From assembly GCA_020466095.1 (NCBI GenBank), contig CM035808.1, positions 68,643,957-68,707,956 of the forward strand: DNA of 64,000 nt, in the 5' to 3' direction. The notes beneath the pieces are model-generated. The model searched no databases. It had not been told where the DNA came from and saw only the letters and a list, made by a program, of their open reading frames with translations. The position numbers and the translations under genes are program-made. Shown here in pieces: positions 33,954-44,808 of this stretch. Origin of the DNA: Chlorops oryzae. Taxonomy: Eukaryota > Arthropoda > Insecta > Diptera > Chloropidae. Within the stretch, counting starts at the first letter, position 1, and the number at the start of each line of letters is the position of its first letter.

Positions 33954-34985
33954 CTTCACTATGAAGTTAGCATTACCAGGGGTTATTTTTTAAAATAAAA
34001 GAGTTACAAATTTTCTTTGTCTACAACAAATTTACAACAAATTAGCTACAAATTATTAACTAATTTTGAATCCAAAAATTTAGAAATTTGAGGGTGGTAA
34101 TGCTAACCCGGCATCTCGACACGCAATTTTTCATGGCATGCCATCTGTCAAAGTATAGATATTGCCAATGGAGACCGCAAGATGGCAATTTATGTCTTGC
34201 AATATTGCTTGCCATAAATTGCTTGCCATGAAGTTGGCAATGAGCGCCATTTTGGTTGTTTGACAGCCGAAATACATTTTTCAGAAGAATTCGATGTGTT
34301 CACATCATAGCGAGGAATTGTTCATTTCGGATATTTTCATATTAATAATAATTTTTACCTTTTGAATATTAGTTTTAAATGAATGCCATTATAACACTTT
34401 GATTTAAAGCGTATTTAACTAATAGGAAAAAACTATTAAAACCCATAAAAAAATGAAGTTAAAAATTATAAGTAATTATAAGTAATAATCATATATTCAT
34501 GACCCGAAAAAAAGATGAACTCAATAGATTTAGCTTTCAATGACACCCAAGGCGCGTGCGCAACGTATAAACTTCTTGGTGGTTATTTCATAAATGCCGA
34601 TGGCATAACATAAACAAACCCACCCTGGCAATATTGTAAATGGCAGACATGAATTTGACAGATGGCATGCTATGAAAAATTGCGTGTCGAGTTGTCGGGT
34701 AACTTCACTATGGAGTTAGCATTACCAGGGGTTATTTTCTAAAATAAAAGAGTTACCATTTTTCTTTATCTACAACAAATTTACAACAAATTAGCTACAA
34801 ATTATTAGCTAAATTTTAAATTCAAAAATTTAGAAATTTGAGGGTGGTAATGCTAACTTCACTATGAAGTTATTTTCTAAAACAAAAGAGCTACAAATTT
34901 TTTTTTTCTACAACAAATTTACAACAAATTAGCTACAATTTAATAGCTAGTTTTTAATCTAAACTTTACAAGTGGTAATGCTTAG
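33954..34985. repeat. Three tandem about 150-bp units
   Basis: Units begin near 33954, 34703 and 34857. Each has the hairpin AACTTCACTATGAAGTT, AGCATTACCA at one end and TGGTAATGCT at the other, and a shared CTACAACAAATTTACAACAA core. Unit 3 has lost its AGCATTACCA start. Unit 1 is separated from unit 2 by the MITE at 34107-34699. Confidence 0.75.
34104..34702. mobile_element. MITE with TAA duplication, about 45-bp TIRs
   Basis: TAA (34104-34106), then CCCGGCATCTCGACACGCAA; the inverse copy ends GTCGGG at 34699, followed by TAA (34700-34702). The TIRs extend through GCATGCCATCTGTCAAA. 593 bp, no ORF. The 3-bp TAA duplication fits PIF/Harbinger. Removing it leaves the tandem units contiguous. 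Confidence 0.75.
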
Positions 34986-35154
34986 TTCACAGACATAAAA
35001 TGTTTGACAAGGGCTGCTTCAACGGAACAAATTTAGTTGAGTTAAAATAAAACGATTGTATATATTTCAAAACTTAAAAAAAAAAATTTTACTTTACTTA
35101 ATGGAAAACCAAGCTTTGCCCTAATGTCATGGTAAAATAGTTTTTAAGACTTGA

Positions 35155-35259
35155 TTTTTAAAATGGCTACATATAGCGTATTTAAAATCTTTCTGACGTC
35201 AAAATTACGTCAGAGCTACATATGAATGTGGCTTTTTACATCTTATGTACTACAGCCTT
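35155..35259. mobile_element. Half of the hairpin MITE
   Basis: Contains the centre and the complete right arm, ending GTACTACAGCCTT, with the left arm missing. It is the complement of what is preserved at 33182-33335. Confidence 0.65.
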
Positions 35260-36331
35260 AAAACATATAAATATCTTGATAGAAAACATAAACTTCGTTC
35301 ATGCAACTATTAATGCATATGACGCGAAATTTACTAAAGAGGACAGATTAGTAGCACTGCAAATAGTTCAAAACTTAAAAGAAAAAAAAAAAAGAATACT
35401 TGACAAATTTGAAATAGAGCAGGAAATTTCGACTTTTACAGCTCAATACATAGAAATTAAATTTAAACAATTAAAAAATCCTGATATCCCAAACTCAGTC
35501 GAATCCCTTTCCCTTGACGTGTAGTATTTTGACAAAATACCATTCACGGTGTTTGAATTTCTAATTAATGCCGCAAAGCTCTTACCAGAGTTTGACGGCA
35601 GCGCAGGAAACCTGCAGCGATTTATAGACGCATTAGAGTTAGTGAGTCTTATAAAAGAAAACCACGAAACTGTCGCAATGACTTTGATCAAGTCTAGACT
35701 AAACGGTACAGTTCAAAACTTAATCTCAACTGAGAACTCAACAATTGCAATAAGAGATTAATTATTTGTTGTCTGTCAAATGCAAGTCAGTTAAAGTACA
35801 GCAAACACTTATTTCACGGAAATTGAAGACCTTACAAAGGCACTGGAGAACGCTTACATTAATGACGGTCTTCAGCTAGAATTAGCAAACAAGTACTCAA
35901 TCCAAATAACAGTGAAAGCTATAACCAAAAACTGTAATAACGAAAGAGTGTAAATGTTAATGGAGGCTGGATCATTCAAAACCATGAATGAGGCAGTATC
36001 CAAATTTGTCAATTGTTTCACAGAAATAACATGGCAACAAAATTCCGTACTTCACTACAAAAGAACACCCAGCAATAATTTATATAGAAATTGGAGAGGA
36101 TTCGGCTATCGTGGCCACTATCGTGGTCATGGTGGTCGTGACAACACTAATACAAACCGCAACGGCCACAATTATTCGAGAAACAATTATCGCAATAACC
36201 GCGTAAACAACCGTGGCATTTTCAACAATAATCGTAGCACTTACAATTATACCCAAACAGGTTATGTACGACAAACAACTAACCAACCGGGATCGGAAAA
36301 CCAGTCGACCTCCCTAAGTACTCAAATATAA
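35260..36331 (+). pseudogene. gypsy-type gag remnant
   Basis: Open stretches at 35222-35524, 35549-35761 and 35954-36331 carry an ALKHINILIENINFVHATI helix region, LLPEFDGSAGNLQRFIDALE (capsid-like core typical of 17.6/297-type gag) and a C-terminal Gly/Arg/Asn-rich tail (FGYRGHYRGHGGRDN, many NNYRNN) in place of zinc knuckles. Three frame breaks or stops. It assembles virus-like particles in active relatives. Confidence 0.7.
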
Positions 36332-36640
36332 AATAAACAAAAGTATACCACTTAAATTAAAATTTTAGCGTTTTTATTAAAGTAAATTTATCAAATAGGA
36401 GACAATTATTAACATTATTATTAACAATTATTAACATTAACAGATATCAAATTGTTAGTGAAGATTTTCTAGTACCATATGACGGCATATTGAGCCTAGA
36501 CTTTTTGAAAGCATTCAATGGTGTGCTAGAATTTTTCAACGGAAAAGATTATCTTACAATACGTCCCGTAAATTACAAACAAATTTATGTAGAATTTAGA
36601 ATCAGAACTCATAACTGAAAAAAAACTTACAGATCCCACT
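36332..36640 (+). pseudogene. Protease C-terminal half
   Basis: After an AT-rich (TTATTAACA)n insertion at about 36400-36440 come VPYDGILSLDFLKAF and a FNGKDYLTIRP segment, the second half of the aspartic protease with the ILGxDFL flap-side motif. The catalytic DTG half has been deleted or replaced. Confidence 0.6.
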
Positions 36641-37430
36641 CCAGTGTACCTCAAACACTACCAAATACCACACACACATAAAGAAGAAGTCGAGAAGCAT
36701 GTCCAAAAGTTAGTAAAGAATAGCATTGTAGAACCGGCAGTGTCACCCTACAATAGCCCCCTACTGTTAGTGGCGAAAAAAATAATCCCGAATTCAAACG
36801 AAAAACGATGGCGTCTCGCGATCGTCTATCGCCAAATAAACAAAAAACTGGTTGCAGACAAAATTCCCCTACCCAGGATAGATGATATCCTTGACCAGCT
36901 AGGTGGGGCTAAGTATTTCTAGTGCCTTGACCTTATGTCAGGATTCCATCAAACAACACTCGAAGAAAATTCACGAGATGTAACTTCATTTTCCACAAAT
37001 AGTGGTTATTAAACGACTCCCATATGGACTGAAGAAAGCCTCCAATTCTTTCCAAAGAATGAGGACGTCCTCAATTGCTGGCTTAGCACCAGCCCAAGCT
37101 TTTCTTTATATGGACGACCTAGTTGTTCTGGGTTGCTCCCAAAAAACATATGATTAGAAATTTAAACGCTGTATTTTCTCTGTGCAGAAAGCACAACCTC
37201 AAACTTAATCCTTACAAATGCACTTTCTTTAAACGAGAAGTAACCTTTCTTGGTCAAAAATTCACGGACCACGGCATTCTTCCAGACGATAGCAAATATC
37301 AAACCATTCAAGACTATCCAATTCCTAAAAATGCCGATGGGGCAAAATGATTTGTAGCCTTCTGTTACTACTTCAGAAAATTTATTAAAAATTTTGCAGA
37401 ACATTCCCGCCACATAACATAGCTGACCCG
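36640..37430 (+). pseudogene. Reverse transcriptase, broken
   Basis: Reads YQIPHTHKEEVEKHVQKLV, SPYNSPLLLVAKK, WRLAIVYRQINKK, IPLPRIDDILDQLGGAKYF, a TAG stop at about 36920, DLMSGFHQ, PYGLKKASNSFQR, and FLYMDDLVVLG with YMDD at 37107-37118. Then NLKLNPYKCTFFKREVTFLG follows. Frameshifts lie near 37005 and 37130. Catalytic residues survive. Confidence 0.8.
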
Positions 37431-37940
37431 AAAAAATTTTCCATTTAAATGGAACACAGAGTGCACAAAAGCATTTAATTATCTCAAAAATAAGCTTTTG
37501 TCACCCAATATTTTTCAATATCCGGACTTTTCCAAACAATTTTGTGTAACCACGGACGCAAGCAAACACGCTTGTGGAGCAATGCTCAGTCAAGAGCATA
37601 ATGGAATAAAAATATCAATCGCATACGTTTCAAAAGCTTTCACAAAAGGTGAAAGTAATAAATTTAGAATCAAACAAGAATTAGCAGCGATACACTGGCA
37701 TTTTCGTCCTTATTTATACGGCACAAACTTCCTGGTACGATTAGATCACAGACCCCTTTCCTATTTTTTCTCAATGAAAAATCCATCCTCTAAGCTAACA
37801 AGGATGCGGCTAGACTTAAAAGAATACGACTTCGTCGTAGAGTAACTTAGAGGAAAAGACGATCACGTGGCAGATGCGCTGTCAGGAATATCAATCAAGG
37901 ATTTAAAGTCATTAAACGAAAAAGTTTAAAATTACTCAAA
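37430..37940 (+). pseudogene. RNase H
   Basis: The open stretch at 37498-37845 has FCVTTDASKHACGAMLSQ (first Asp), IKQELAAIHW (Glu) and RLDHRPLSYF (Asp). After a TAG at 37842-37844 comes the linker LRGKDDHVADALS that precedes integrase. Active-site acidic residues are intact. Confidence 0.8.
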
Positions 37941-38740
37941 GTGACAACCCGATCCAATTAAGAAAATTGACCACAAACAAAGAAATAACGACAAAAAATC
38001 CCATCTCAAAAGAGCTCACTGTATTTGAAACATTAAACTTCAATGATATTAAAAAATGTGTTAGACTTAGAATCCTAAACAATGAGTGCTTATTCAAACA
38101 GACAAATATCATTTTAACACTTACTTATGAGAGAATTAACTTAGGTAAATTTTTCTCAAGGCTTGAATTAGAAGCAGATAATCATGAATTAAAGATTTTA
38201 ATAATTTCACCGAGCGAAAATATATTTGGAAAGAAGTCATAGGAAAGAAGTCATAGGACTTTGAACAAATATCTTTGTTCCTACCTGTTTGTTGAAAAAC
38301 GGATTGGGACATATGGCTTAAATACTTCACCTTATGTTACAGCACAACCCCATCAGCCGTACACGATTATTGTCCTTATGAATTAGCTTTCGGAAAAATA
38401 CCAAGCGAATTTTTTACAAACACAAATATAGATCCTTGGTATAAAATAGAAGATAACGCAAAGGAAGTCAAGTTCAGATTACAAGTTTCAAATAAGAGAT
38501 CTAGAGTCTTATAAAAACAAAAAATTTCTATCACAAGTGAAAAACACCGGCAAAAACAATGTAAATATTGAAATAGGAGATAAGGTTTTAATGAAAAATT
38601 AAGTAGGACATAAGTTGGATAAAAAACATATAGGACCATTTACAGTTTCGCAAATATGACAAGGAAAATTACACCCTAATCAGTGAAACAGAGAAAATAA
38701 TGCAAGTCCATAAAAGTACATTAAAATTATTCACAAAAAA
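37940..38740 (+). pseudogene. Integrase remnant, core deleted
   Basis: 37967-38242 encodes the pre-integrase linker. Near 38245 the sequence jumps to the C-terminal part (WLKYFTLCYSTTPSA, CPYELAFGKIPSE), so the zinc-binding domain and the first two catalytic acids are gone. An A-rich end follows. Confidence 0.65.
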
Positions 38741-39084
38741 AAAAAAAATTATTTTAATGTAATCATCAATAAAATAATAATCAATGTAATAATAATAAAA
38801 CTGAAGATTCAAATTTACGATCATTTAATAATATTTTAATGTAAACCACGTATTGCACGTACCTAAATTGCAAATAAAGAATACGATAAGGGATCCCTAG
38901 TAATTTAAAAATCAAATATTTATTTTAACATTCACGATATTTTTTTAATTCTATTACTATTTGATATTACGAATTCATTACTACTTTTAAAATACTATTA
39001 ATAAACACTTTTATGTCATTATACACAAAAAAGTTTGCCCAAGCGTGATCATGCATGTCTGTGACTGGAATGATCCCGCTTTCC
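38741..39084. other. 3' untranslated region of the LTR element
   Basis: AT-rich, contains repeats of an AATAATAATCAATGTA type, and no env. It leads into the PPT. Confidence 0.5.
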
Positions 39085-39096
39085 GAAAGGGGAAGG
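39085..39096 (+). promoter_or_regulatory. Polypurine tract
   Basis: GAAAGGGGAAGG immediately before the 3' LTR (TGTAATATG): the plus-strand primer site. Confidence 0.8.
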
Positions 39097-39449
39097 TGTA
39101 ATATGCTCATGTTAGAGGCTGCAACCTTGTTGCGATTTCGCCTGTCGTAGGGTGCAATACTCGAAAGACACACAAGTCGTCCAAGTTGTGCACACTGACC
39201 GCCCTCAAGTAATCTCCATAAGCCGTTTTTTTGACGATCACGTTGAAGTCACGTTGTGCCTCGTCGGCATGATTTCACTTACGACGTCTTTCCTTATTAT
39301 GTTTATCTCTATGCAAATTTGCATAATCTATAAGTATTGTTGTAGTTGTTCGTAAGTCTTAGAGCTAAATCAAAAATAAATAAGCTTCAGTCGGCTGAAC
39401 CTTCAACTGAAAATCATCTTCAGTCTTTTACTCGGATACTTTCATCTCA
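39097..39449 (+). repeat. 3' LTR
   Basis: 353 bp, TGTAATATG..TCTCA, similar to 31182-31653 but missing about 117 bp after CAAGT. Contains AATAAATAAGC polyadenylation-like sequence near 39374. Right flank is (TA)n. Confidence 0.85.
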
Positions 39450-39646
39450 ATAAATATATATATATATAAATTCATATAGATATATACATATATAAATTTT
39501 TTGTTAGTTTTCCTATTGTCAGTACCTTCTCATTTAATTTTAAAATAGTTGGCTTTCGGTTCGTGGACACAATTTTGAATTTTTTATCTGAACTATGGCA
39601 CGTTGTTATAATGACCGAATACCTTGTCTAAATATAAATAACGTAT

Positions 39647-40093
39647 TTAATAGTAAATCGTCATTTTGCATTTCGTTTGCCAGAGAAAACTTTTTCTTGG
39701 CTTACGAAATGCTTTTAATTTATAGAACAAAATTTTCATAGCTTTTTGCACTTCTTTTTGGATTTTTAAATAAAATTTCAAATCTTCAATTTCTGATTTT
39801 TCATTAATGCTTTCTTCTTCAACTAATACCTTGTCACTAGGATTTTCAAGCCTATTTGATTTGCTGCCTTTAAAACAAGATTTTTGTTCTTCTTTAGTAA
39901 CTGTAACTTCATCTTTTCTAATCCAACAAAAATTTTTCTCGATCTCTTCATCGAGTTCGTACTAAGGTTTATCCAATTTTAACTTCAAAACAACCTTGTC
40001 GCTAAACGCAAATCATTTTTCATCTATAATATTTTCATTTTGCATTTCATTATTTTTCAACACTACTCTTTCGTCAAAAGTCTTATATGACTT
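39647..40093 (-). pseudogene. Degenerate acidic/Lys-rich ORF, unknown
   Basis: A single frame on - runs 149 codons from 40093 to a stop at 39647-39649, broken by only two stops (TGA, TAG). It is Glu/Lys-rich with ELDEEIEKNFCWIRKDE, an EEESINEKSEIEDLKF segment and a basic FRKPRKSFLW end. I do not recognise it. Its upstream end coincides with the TIR of the MITE at 40082, so it may be a gene fragment cut by that insertion. Confidence 0.4.
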
Positions 40094-40578
40094 CCAGACT
40101 GTCAACTTAAAATCTGAATTTAGCTCCTTAAGTTGAATTTAGAAAATACCCTTTCAGACTGTACATTTTGAGTATAAGAGCTCACACGCCTGTTCGAACT
40201 TAAATTAAATGTTTGCTTTGATTGATCGAAAAGATATCGTAGTATAGTGGATAGGCCTCCGCCTTGGAACCCGAAAGGCTGAGGTTCGAACCCGGGCGCA
40301 AACAAGATTAATTGGGGAGAAAAAATTTTTTTTATATTTTTATTATTAAAACAAAAGAAAATTCATTTCACCTCTTAATATTTCAAAAAAGAAGCAAACA
40401 GGTAATTTCATCGTTGTTAAAAAAGGTAAGGAAATGTTAGTGTTGCAGCAACGAATGCCTAAACTCATGAGTTTATTTCTGAATTTAAATACCCTTAACT
40501 CAGTTTAAACTCACTACTAAAGTCTACTTAAGGCACTAAATTCAGTTTAACGCAATAGCCTGGAAGCCATATAAGTAA
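40082..40578. mobile_element. MITE carrying a tRNA-like box
   Basis: Ends are inverted copies: CTTATATGACTTCCAGACT at the left and AGCCTGGAAGCCATATAAG at the right, with homology extending inward (TGAATTTAG, CCTTAAGT). ATAT flanks both sides if the TIR starts at GRCTTCCAG. About 500 bp, no ORF of its own. Confidence 0.6.
40238..40305 (+). repeat. tRNA-like sequence inside the MITE
   Basis: TAGTATAGTGGATAGG (A box) and GGTTCGAACCC (perfect B box) are correctly spaced, but the acceptor and anticodon stems do not pair well. Likely a tRNA pseudogene or SINE head with possible Pol III promoter activity. Confidence 0.45.
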
Positions 40579-40599
40579 ATTTTGTTATCAAATTTGGGG

Positions 40600-41317
40600 T
40601 AATTTCCTTTTTCTTTTTTCTACCTCTCCTTAAAAATTTTTGGCACAAATTGCTTCTACACTTGCTTCCTTAGCAGGGATCGTGACTCGCTTTGTAGTAG
40701 AATTCCGATTGCTATAAGTGGAACTGACAAGTGGCAGTGAAGGGATTTGCCTACCCTTCTGGCAAAACTTAGATATTTTATTTGTGTTATTTATGAAAGA
40801 CATATTCCAGAGCTCATCTCTTTCTATTAGGCAATATCCATGAATTTTAAAACTTAACTCTTTATTATTGGATCTACCATTTCATTTTTCTTACCTTTCC
40901 ACCGAAGGCAACCATGTTAGGTGGTGACTGCGTCAAGCGAGATTGGGAGCCTCCGTTCCGGATCAACTAAAAAGAAAAATAGAATGTTAGGGAACGCAGG
41001 AAAACAAATTAACTGCAGCATCGGCATTGCCATAAATCTAAATATTGCCACATTGAAACTTGATGCCAGGACTTTTTAAAATTAATTATAATCACGTCCA
41101 AGGGATATTTTCCGAGGTTGCATTCTTATAAACCCTCGACTTCAAAGGCACTTGATAAAAAATTCGTCCACAAAAACTAGATTCCAAGCGATGTACAATT
41201 AGGCCTGCCGGCAAGCAGGCAGCAATAGCGAAATTTGAACCGCACAGTTCTCTTATAACATTGCAACCATTATCAAAAAAAACTTAAACAAATAAACTGA
41301 CAAAGAGGGCCCAATGT
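40600..41317. other. Unassigned spacer
   Basis: No recognisable gene. Moderately GC-rich patches but no motif. Confidence 0.3.
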
Positions 41318-42052
41318 TTGTCGGCACGACTCCGTTTGACTTTGAATACCCACGCAAGGGAGAGTTCTGCCGACGTTGCATTCCCACGGTGCCGGCCGAT
41401 TGCCTTTCAATTCACGTTTGCCCAACTTACGTGCGCCGTCGATGGCTCAATCGCGTTAGGAAATTGTAAAGGAAAATAAAATTCCTAACGCAGAGAGTCG
41501 ATTTTGGGTCTTAAAGCCGTAAGGACGGTCGGTTCGCAGGTGTCTTCTCGAGCAGCAAGGTCGGGTCGTGGTTCCGGTTTTTTCTTCATACAAAAAGTTA
41601 AAAATCCTCAGCAAGGGACAAGTGCTTTTGTCATCTAAAAATTTTAAAAGCCCTCAGCAAGGACTAGTGCTTCTGTCATCTAAAATTTTAAAAGTCCTTA
41701 GCAAGGACTAGTGTTTTTGTCATCTAATAAATTTAAATGTACTCAGCAAAGAATTTGTGCTTTTATTATTTAAAAAATTTACACAAGTCCTCAGTTAAAG
41801 GAAATAGTGCCTTTCAGTTCTGTTTAAACAAATAAACTAGGGTGAAACATATAATAAAAATGAGAGAAAAAAAATGAACAGTTGTTGTTTCAGAGTTGTA
41901 AAAAAATAGAGAGAAATCTAAGCACAGTAAAAGAAGAATAAAACTGTTACGCCTTTTGTGTTTTATTGACCCTCAAGCGGAGTCAACCACAGCGATAAGA
42001 AATCCAAAGGAAAAACGTTACACTACACTCGTTGTAGAGAAAAACGTAACGC
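41318..42052 (+). repeat. Candidate 5' LTR
   Basis: TGTCGGCACGACTCC at 41318 to just before the PBS at 42053. No second copy is present in the window, so the left boundary is a guess. A TGTTTTATTGACC stretch near 41960 and AATAAA at about 41936 fit a U3/R/U5 layout. Confidence 0.35.
41594..41815 (+). repeat. About 46-bp tandem repeat, 5 copies
   Basis: Copies of CCTCAGCAAGGACTAGTGC plus TTTTGTCATCTAAAAATTT start at about 41606, 41652, 41696, 41741 and 41789, with increasing divergence. Within the candidate LTR. Confidence 0.8.
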
Positions 42053-42075
42053 TGGCGCAGCCGGGTTTTCGAACC
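42053..42075 (+). promoter_or_regulatory. Primer binding site (tRNA-Ser-like)
   Basis: TGGCGCAGCCGGG followed by TTTTCGAACC is complementary to a tRNA 3' end including its T-arm. TGGCGCAG is the tRNA-Ser-type PBS of gypsy relatives. A GTAAGT donor-like site follows at 42088. Confidence 0.65.
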
Positions 42076-42089
42076 TCGTTAAATATGGT

Positions 42090-43550
42090 AAGTCTTAAGT
42101 TATCTCCCCAATTTATTGTTTTTTTTTTTATTATTTCATTTGCGAAAAATAAAAATATTAAAAATTTTAGTAATTGGCATCTAGGTATCACGAACTAAGT
42201 GGCCCGTAATATCTTCAAAGTATTTTTTTACTGAGTGCATTTTGGTCAAACGGTTGAGTAGATGCGTATTCCTTTCTACTTCAAGGTGTAAAGGAGCTTG
42301 TATTCTACTTAGCTGGAAAGTTATAAGCGGCTATCGTTTTCAATTGGAACATACTTACATCTGCGGAAGCTTTTGGCGATCGAAATGTTGAATTTGGTTA
42401 TGTAGTAACCTCGCCCATTAAGGCGTGGCCCTTTGGAAGAATTAAACAGGGAAATCACTGTAAGTGCAGCATGGAACGGTAACGTATTGAGAAAATACGC
42501 TTACAAAATTAATTAAGAAAAATAACGCAAAATTAGAAGGTGCAAAATTTTCAAAGGGAAACATCGAGATTTCATAAACTTCTATTTCCAGATAATTCGG
42601 ACAAAAAATTTCAACTTCCTCCGAATTCGTTGTTAATCATTTAGACAAATTAAGAATTCCTTCAAACAAGAGTGCTAAAGCGTACGAGCTACACTAGCAG
42701 TGTGCTGTCTTCGCTGCCGCTCACTTTTTAGTTTCTCCTTGCGACGAAAAGACAAATCAAGCACACATATAGTAGAAGTTCGTTAAACTACGCCGCGATC
42801 CCTTGAATTAAATAAAGAAAGAAAGCGATCGTAGTAGTTCTGCAAATGTTGTTTGTGCTGTTGTATGATTTCCGTTGTTGTAAAAAATTATTTCACGTTT
42901 TCGGATTTATAACAGGAAATAAATTAATATATATCTTGAAGTGCTTAGTACAAGAGGAGAGGAGGTGAGAAAAAACTATTGCAATGGTTTTCCGATTTTA
43001 ATGAAATTACGTAATTAAAAATAAAAAGAATATATATATAAATTTCAAGTCAAGTTTAAGAGCAATTTTAGTTTCTCTATTCTTCTTCGCTCTGTGCAAA
43101 CTATGTGTAATATTGCTATAAAATTGAATATGTCTTGATGATACGTTTGATTGTTGGTGTATTTCTTGGGAGGAAAAATTTTTTGCAAGCGGGAATAAAA
43201 CATCTATATAAAAAATGCAATATATATATATATATATATTATATATATAAAATTTGTTGTCAGAAAATATTTTTATTGTTCTACTCGCTGTTTATCTACC
43301 GTTAGATAGTACATCGTGCGTTAATATTCGCGGCCGGGTACAGCATTTTAATTTTGTTTTCGTAACGAGTAACCTCATGTGCGGGCAAAAGAAAAAGCAT
43401 TGGGTGGTGCGATTCAGTAACCATTTTTTGTACTCGCTTTGATACTTCTACTTTGGACTCACTATTATTAATCAAACACAATGAAATGGATATTTCTCTT
43501 ACCGTAAGGTCTGACTAAATGGAAAAGGAAGTAGGAGAATTAAACCAGAA
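42090..43550 (+). other. Long leader of the 412-like element
   Basis: No ORF of note. Includes (TA)n at 43219-43250. Long leaders are usual in this group. Confidence 0.4.
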
Positions 43551-44556
43551 TTAAAGGCAATCAGGAGATAGAGCAACAACTATTTTAGCGGAAGTGTTGG
43601 ACCTTACTAAGTTATACCCGGTTGGAAGAAACTTTTTTTCACTTAGAAAACGCCAACCACTGCGTTGGTTAAAATACAGAAACGAATAAGGAGAAAAATA
43701 GTCAGTTGACAGAAACAGTCGCCCTTTTAGAAAAGAATTGCCTAGATTTGAGTAAACGCATAAAAGCAAGCGCAGCGCTCATTGGAGAGTCTGAAGCAAA
43801 TAACGAGATTCTCAGAGAAGCATAAAGCAGTGCTGTAGAAGAACAGGTAGCTGAGGAATTGGAATGGAGTAAGGCAGCAGTGGCGAACAGAAGAAGGAAA
43901 CCACCGAATACCTCAAGGTAGAAGTTAGAAATTTACGAGAAAGTTTAAAGAATCCCTGTCGGACTTCGCCCTCTTCTTCTCCAACTCCAATAACACCTGA
44001 ACAATCAGAACAACGCGGTCAGCGAAATAAAGCTAAAAATTGCATTTCACAACAAAGACTTAAGGATATAATTCAAGAAGCGAAAATTCCAACTATAAAA
44101 ATAACAATGGCCAACCCTACAAATATTAGTGAAGTAATGAAAAATATTAACAGATTAGTACCATATTTCGCGGCCACCAATGGCCCGGAACTTAGCGCAG
44201 ACGTCCATAGATTAATCGCCGGTTGTGAATTAGCGAAATTAACTATTAATGAGTACGACACACAGAATGAAATAAAGTGCATTAAACTAAGATTAGCGGT
44301 CCATGCTTTCGAGTCATTGTCAAACAAAGTTTTTAGTAGTACAGACGAACTGTGCGAGTTCGTCAAACAGATTTTTCTAAAGAAAAGAACTTTCGAAGAT
44401 ATAAGCGCTGAAACTATATCGAGTAAACAGAAATCAGGAGAATCTATTTGCCTTTTTTGGGGTAGGGTTGGGGCCTTTTTGAATGAAGCAGGGAGTTTCA
44501 TTAGCGATAAATGGAGTGAACAGGAGTCAAACTCCGCGTTAGACGAATATAAAAAT

Positions 44557-44808
44557 TTAACCCTCTTACCGGAATGTGGTCCTCAAGGTCCACATTCAAA
44601 ATAGCTGATTTTCACCAAAGATCGATTTCAATTAAATTCATAAGTGTAGCCACGGCTTTAAAAGCCTTTTCTTCCTACTGACTGCTCTATAAAGGAAAAT
44701 AATAGTGTGCGGGATATTCTTTTTTGAGCTCCTCAATGTTAAATAAGTTTAAAAATCTGTTTGGACTTGTGTTTTAATCAATTTAAATTTTGCCTGTTAC
44801 AGGGTTAA
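44557..44808. mobile_element. piggyBac-type MITE in gag
   Basis: TTAA (44557-44560), CCCTCTTAC; the right end is GTTACAGGG, then TTAA (44805-44808). Body 44561-44804, 244 bp, no ORF; an internal GAATGTGG/CCACATTC hairpin lies near 44572. The gag frame on either side is continuous across one TTAA. Confidence 0.85.

Larger units (their letters stand above)
31182..39449 (+). mobile_element. gypsy-type (17.6/297-like) LTR retrotransposon
   Basis: Two related LTRs, a PBS, a PPT and gag-protease-RT-RNase H-integrase remnants in order on +. It is interrupted in the gag/leader by a 3.1-kb MITE cluster (32180-35259). Internal deletions removed half of the protease and most of the integrase core, and no env is visible. 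Both outer flanks are (TA)n sequence, so it landed in a TA microsatellite. Confidence 0.85.

Noticed and set aside
40238..40305. Functional tRNA gene
   Set aside because: A and B boxes are good, but acceptor and anticodon stems do not pair; tRNA-like only.
41594..41815. CRISPR-like array
   Set aside because: Contiguous diverging tandem repeats without unique spacers, in a eukaryotic LTR context.
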